A DNA stretch of 64,000 bases. It comes from Planctomycetes bacterium UBA7888. Lineage in GTDB: Bacteria; Planctomycetota; UBA1135. Below are positions 62,769 to 64,000 of the stretch, one piece after another. The notes beneath the pieces are model-generated. The model saw only the letters and a program-made list of their open reading frames with translations, had not been told where the DNA came from and did no database searches. Both the position numbers and the translations under genes were made by a program. The stretch spans positions 45,421 to 109,420 of the forward strand of contig DLRM01000035.1 in NCBI GenBank assembly GCA_002500505.1. The letters are read 5' to 3'. Position 1 is the stretch's first letter; the number at the start of each line of letters is the position of its first letter.

Positions 62769-63923
62769 TTGGTTTCTCTCGACCATCTCCTTGCTTCCAT
62801 AGGCTCGGCCGTTCCGCCTGCTCTATTGGAAGCCGGGTTTCCAAAATTAGACCTTCGAGCAGGCAACTTCCCTCCGGGGACGGAGAAAGTTGAGATAAAA
62901 ACCGGTAATCGTCGGCACTTGCAAGGTGTCTTTGTCCCCGCCGGCCCTGAAGCTCCGGTAGTCGTTCACCTACTAGAATCCCTTGGCTCTGTCACCTTCG
63001 GGACAGAACCTCTTTTGGGATATCCCTGCCTCTGGCAACTGCGAGACATGGGTTTCTCATCCCTTATGGTGGATTATCGCGGCATTGGCGCATCGGGTGG
63101 CAAGCGATCACCTCGCCACATGCGCCCCGATGCGAGAGCCATATGGATGCACGCCATTGAACGAGTTGGCGGCAACCCCAACAAAATTGTTATGCGGGCC
63201 CTCTCTCTCGGCACTCTTGCGGCAGCATGCTTACTGGAAGAGCAAGTTCTGCCGAAGGGGGTTCTTTTCATTGCCCCTGTTCGCGCCGAGACTGTTGCCA
63301 AAAATTGGTTCAAGAAATATCACGGTCCGAGGGTTGCATTTTTCGCGAGCATTCTCGGCCGTAGAAGGCCGGTTCGAGTAGACATCCAAAAGGTAATCGA
63401 AAACACAAGGGTCCCCCTTCTTGCTTATGCTCCCAAAATTGATTACGCCCTTCCGCAAAAAGAAATGCAATTCGTGCAGACAGCTTTGGTTCAAGCTGGA
63501 GGAGAATGGGTTTCATCTCCCTTCAATCACTCCGGCCATGTTTTGGAAGCCCATTCTGTTTTCTCTCAAGAAAAAGCATTTCTTGAAACTCTTTTTCCAG
63601 ATTTGGCCCCCCTTGGGCTCCAACGAATTCAATCCCTTGCACCAAACAAGGAATTTTCCCCAGACATAAGGCAATGGCTCAGGAAAATAACTATGGACCA
63701 TTTGAAAACTCTTACCACAGAAGCATTTCAAGCATTACTTCATTTTGACGAAAGCACAGATGCTTCCATGCTCCTCCAACTCAGAAAAGAAACGGAATCC
63801 AATCAAGTTGTACCCGGCATTCCTCTTCACCGCATCAAACGGGCCCATGGAATTCCGGTTCGCGCAGTTGGCAACACTTGGCAAGAGTGGACCAAAGGGC
63901 AGTGGGTCGACCTTGATAGCTAA
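62769..63923 (+). CDS. Alpha/beta hydrolase
   Basis: Protein of 384 residues. The alpha/beta-hydrolase core is VVVHLLESLGSV, MVDYRGIGASGG and the nucleophile elbow RALSLGTLAA (Ala in place of the first Gly of G-x-S-x-G); D in PKIDYALP and H in NHSGHVLEAH fit the acid and base. A C-terminal helical tail of about 100 residues follows. The start is TTG 62769, six bases after the preceding stop. Substrate unknown. Confidence 0.75.
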   Translation: MVSLDHLLASIGSAVPPALLEAGFPKLDLRAGNFPPGTEKVEIKTGNRRHLQGVFVPAGPEAPVVVHLLESLGSVTFGTEPLLGYPCLWQLRDMGFSSLMVDYRGIGASGGKRSPRHMRPDARAIWMHAIERVGGNPNKIVMRALSLGTLAAACLLEEQVLPKGVLFIAPVRAETVAKNWFKKYHGPRVAFFASILGRRRPVRVDIQKVIENTRVPLLAYAPKIDYALPQKEMQFVQTALVQAGGEWVSSPFNHSGHVLEAHSVFSQEKAFLETLFPDLAPLGLQRIQSLAPNKEFSPDIRQWLRKITMDHLKTLTTEAFQALLHFDESTDASMLLQLRKETESNQVVPGIPLHRIKRAHGIPVRAVGNTWQEWTKGQWVDLDS

Positions 63924-63943
63924 AGCTGAGCGAAAGAACATGC

Positions 63944-64000
63944 TTAAGGCTCAGTGCTGCAGTAATTCTGGATGCAATAATCGAGGTCAGAAGAACCGGT
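63944..64000 (-). CDS. C-terminal tail of a minus-strand protein cut by the window edge
   Basis: From base 64000 the minus strand is open for 18 codons (TGSSDLDYCIQNYCSTEP) then TAA at 63946-63944. The reading is plausible for a real C-terminus and is convergent with the alpha/beta hydrolase 20 bases away. Too short to name a family. Confidence 0.3.
   Translation of the reverse strand, partial: TGSSDLDYCIQNYCSTEP

Noticed and set aside
63925..63955. CTGAGC/GCTCAG inverted repeat as terminator between convergent genes
   Set aside because: Stem of only six base pairs, 17-base loop, no U-run, and overlap with the possible minus-strand tail.
1..64000. tRNA, rRNA, CRISPR array, insertion sequence, prophage or integrase
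   Set aside because: None was recognised; gaps are short, no direct-repeat array or terminal inverted repeats were seen, and no transposase or integrase motif was found. A covariance-model search would be needed to be final.

Overview
Organism and overall character. The window is a dense, mid-GC bacterial chromosome segment with about 44 genes, no gap above 250 bases and many 4-base ATGA overlaps. The gene content points to a Planctomycetota-like member of the PVC group or a close relative: membrane-bound dehydrogenases of the PVC type (beta-propeller with cytochrome c or cupredoxin), two-domain DUF1080 protein, ThuA-like lipoprotein, two sulfatases, DUF1570-type putative metallopeptidases and large proteins built from carboxypeptidase-regulatory-like modules. 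The organism respires nitrate and appears to make menaquinone by the futalosine route. This taxonomic call is an inference from families, not from a marker gene.

Layout. 1-3481: truncated ClC chloride channel translationally coupled to an HTH plus EIIA-like protein, then a small anchored protein coupled to a GT-C-type membrane protein. 3551-12399 (minus): a complete nitrate respiration operon, diheme cytochrome c-narG-narH-narJ-narI-narK, in the same order as the Thermus narCGHJIK operon. 12400-12644: control region with a near-consensus sigma-54 promoter and two matching palindromes, followed by 12645-16285, a coupled histidine kinase and sigma-54 response regulator. 16336-19695 (plus): mqnE, mqnA, a LON-domain protein and a TerB-DnaJ protein. 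19708-22845 (minus): proS, OB-fold lipoprotein, secreted nuclease-like protein. 22915-31813: surface proteins with Ig-like modules, a GT39-like protein, a second small-partner/GT-C pair, a U32 protein, then a ferredoxin (to 32079). 32076-37438 (minus): bifunctional homocysteine methyltransferase/MTHFR and metH behind a SAM-I riboswitch. 37607-52049: secreted and lipoprotein enzymes for polymer or sugar catabolism. 52060-64000: class II aldolase, two DUF1570 proteins, a non-cysteine sulfatase, ugd, a divergent transketolase and an alpha/beta hydrolase.

How it fits together. Nitrate reductase takes electrons from menaquinol, whose synthesis enzymes (MqnE, MqnA) sit directly across from the nar regulatory genes; the adjacent sigma-54 regulator probably drives the nar operon through the palindromes upstream of the -24/-12 promoter. 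The one-carbon operon is under SAM feedback. The most original items are the sigma-54 nar control region, the paired GT-C modules with small anchored partners (one carrying an orphan UDP-glucose-dehydrogenase C-terminal domain), the BNR-propeller/sulfatase fusion, the azurin-like domain on a PVC dehydrogenase, and a decayed GMC oxidoreductase tail. No tRNA, rRNA, CRISPR, insertion sequence or phage gene was seen.
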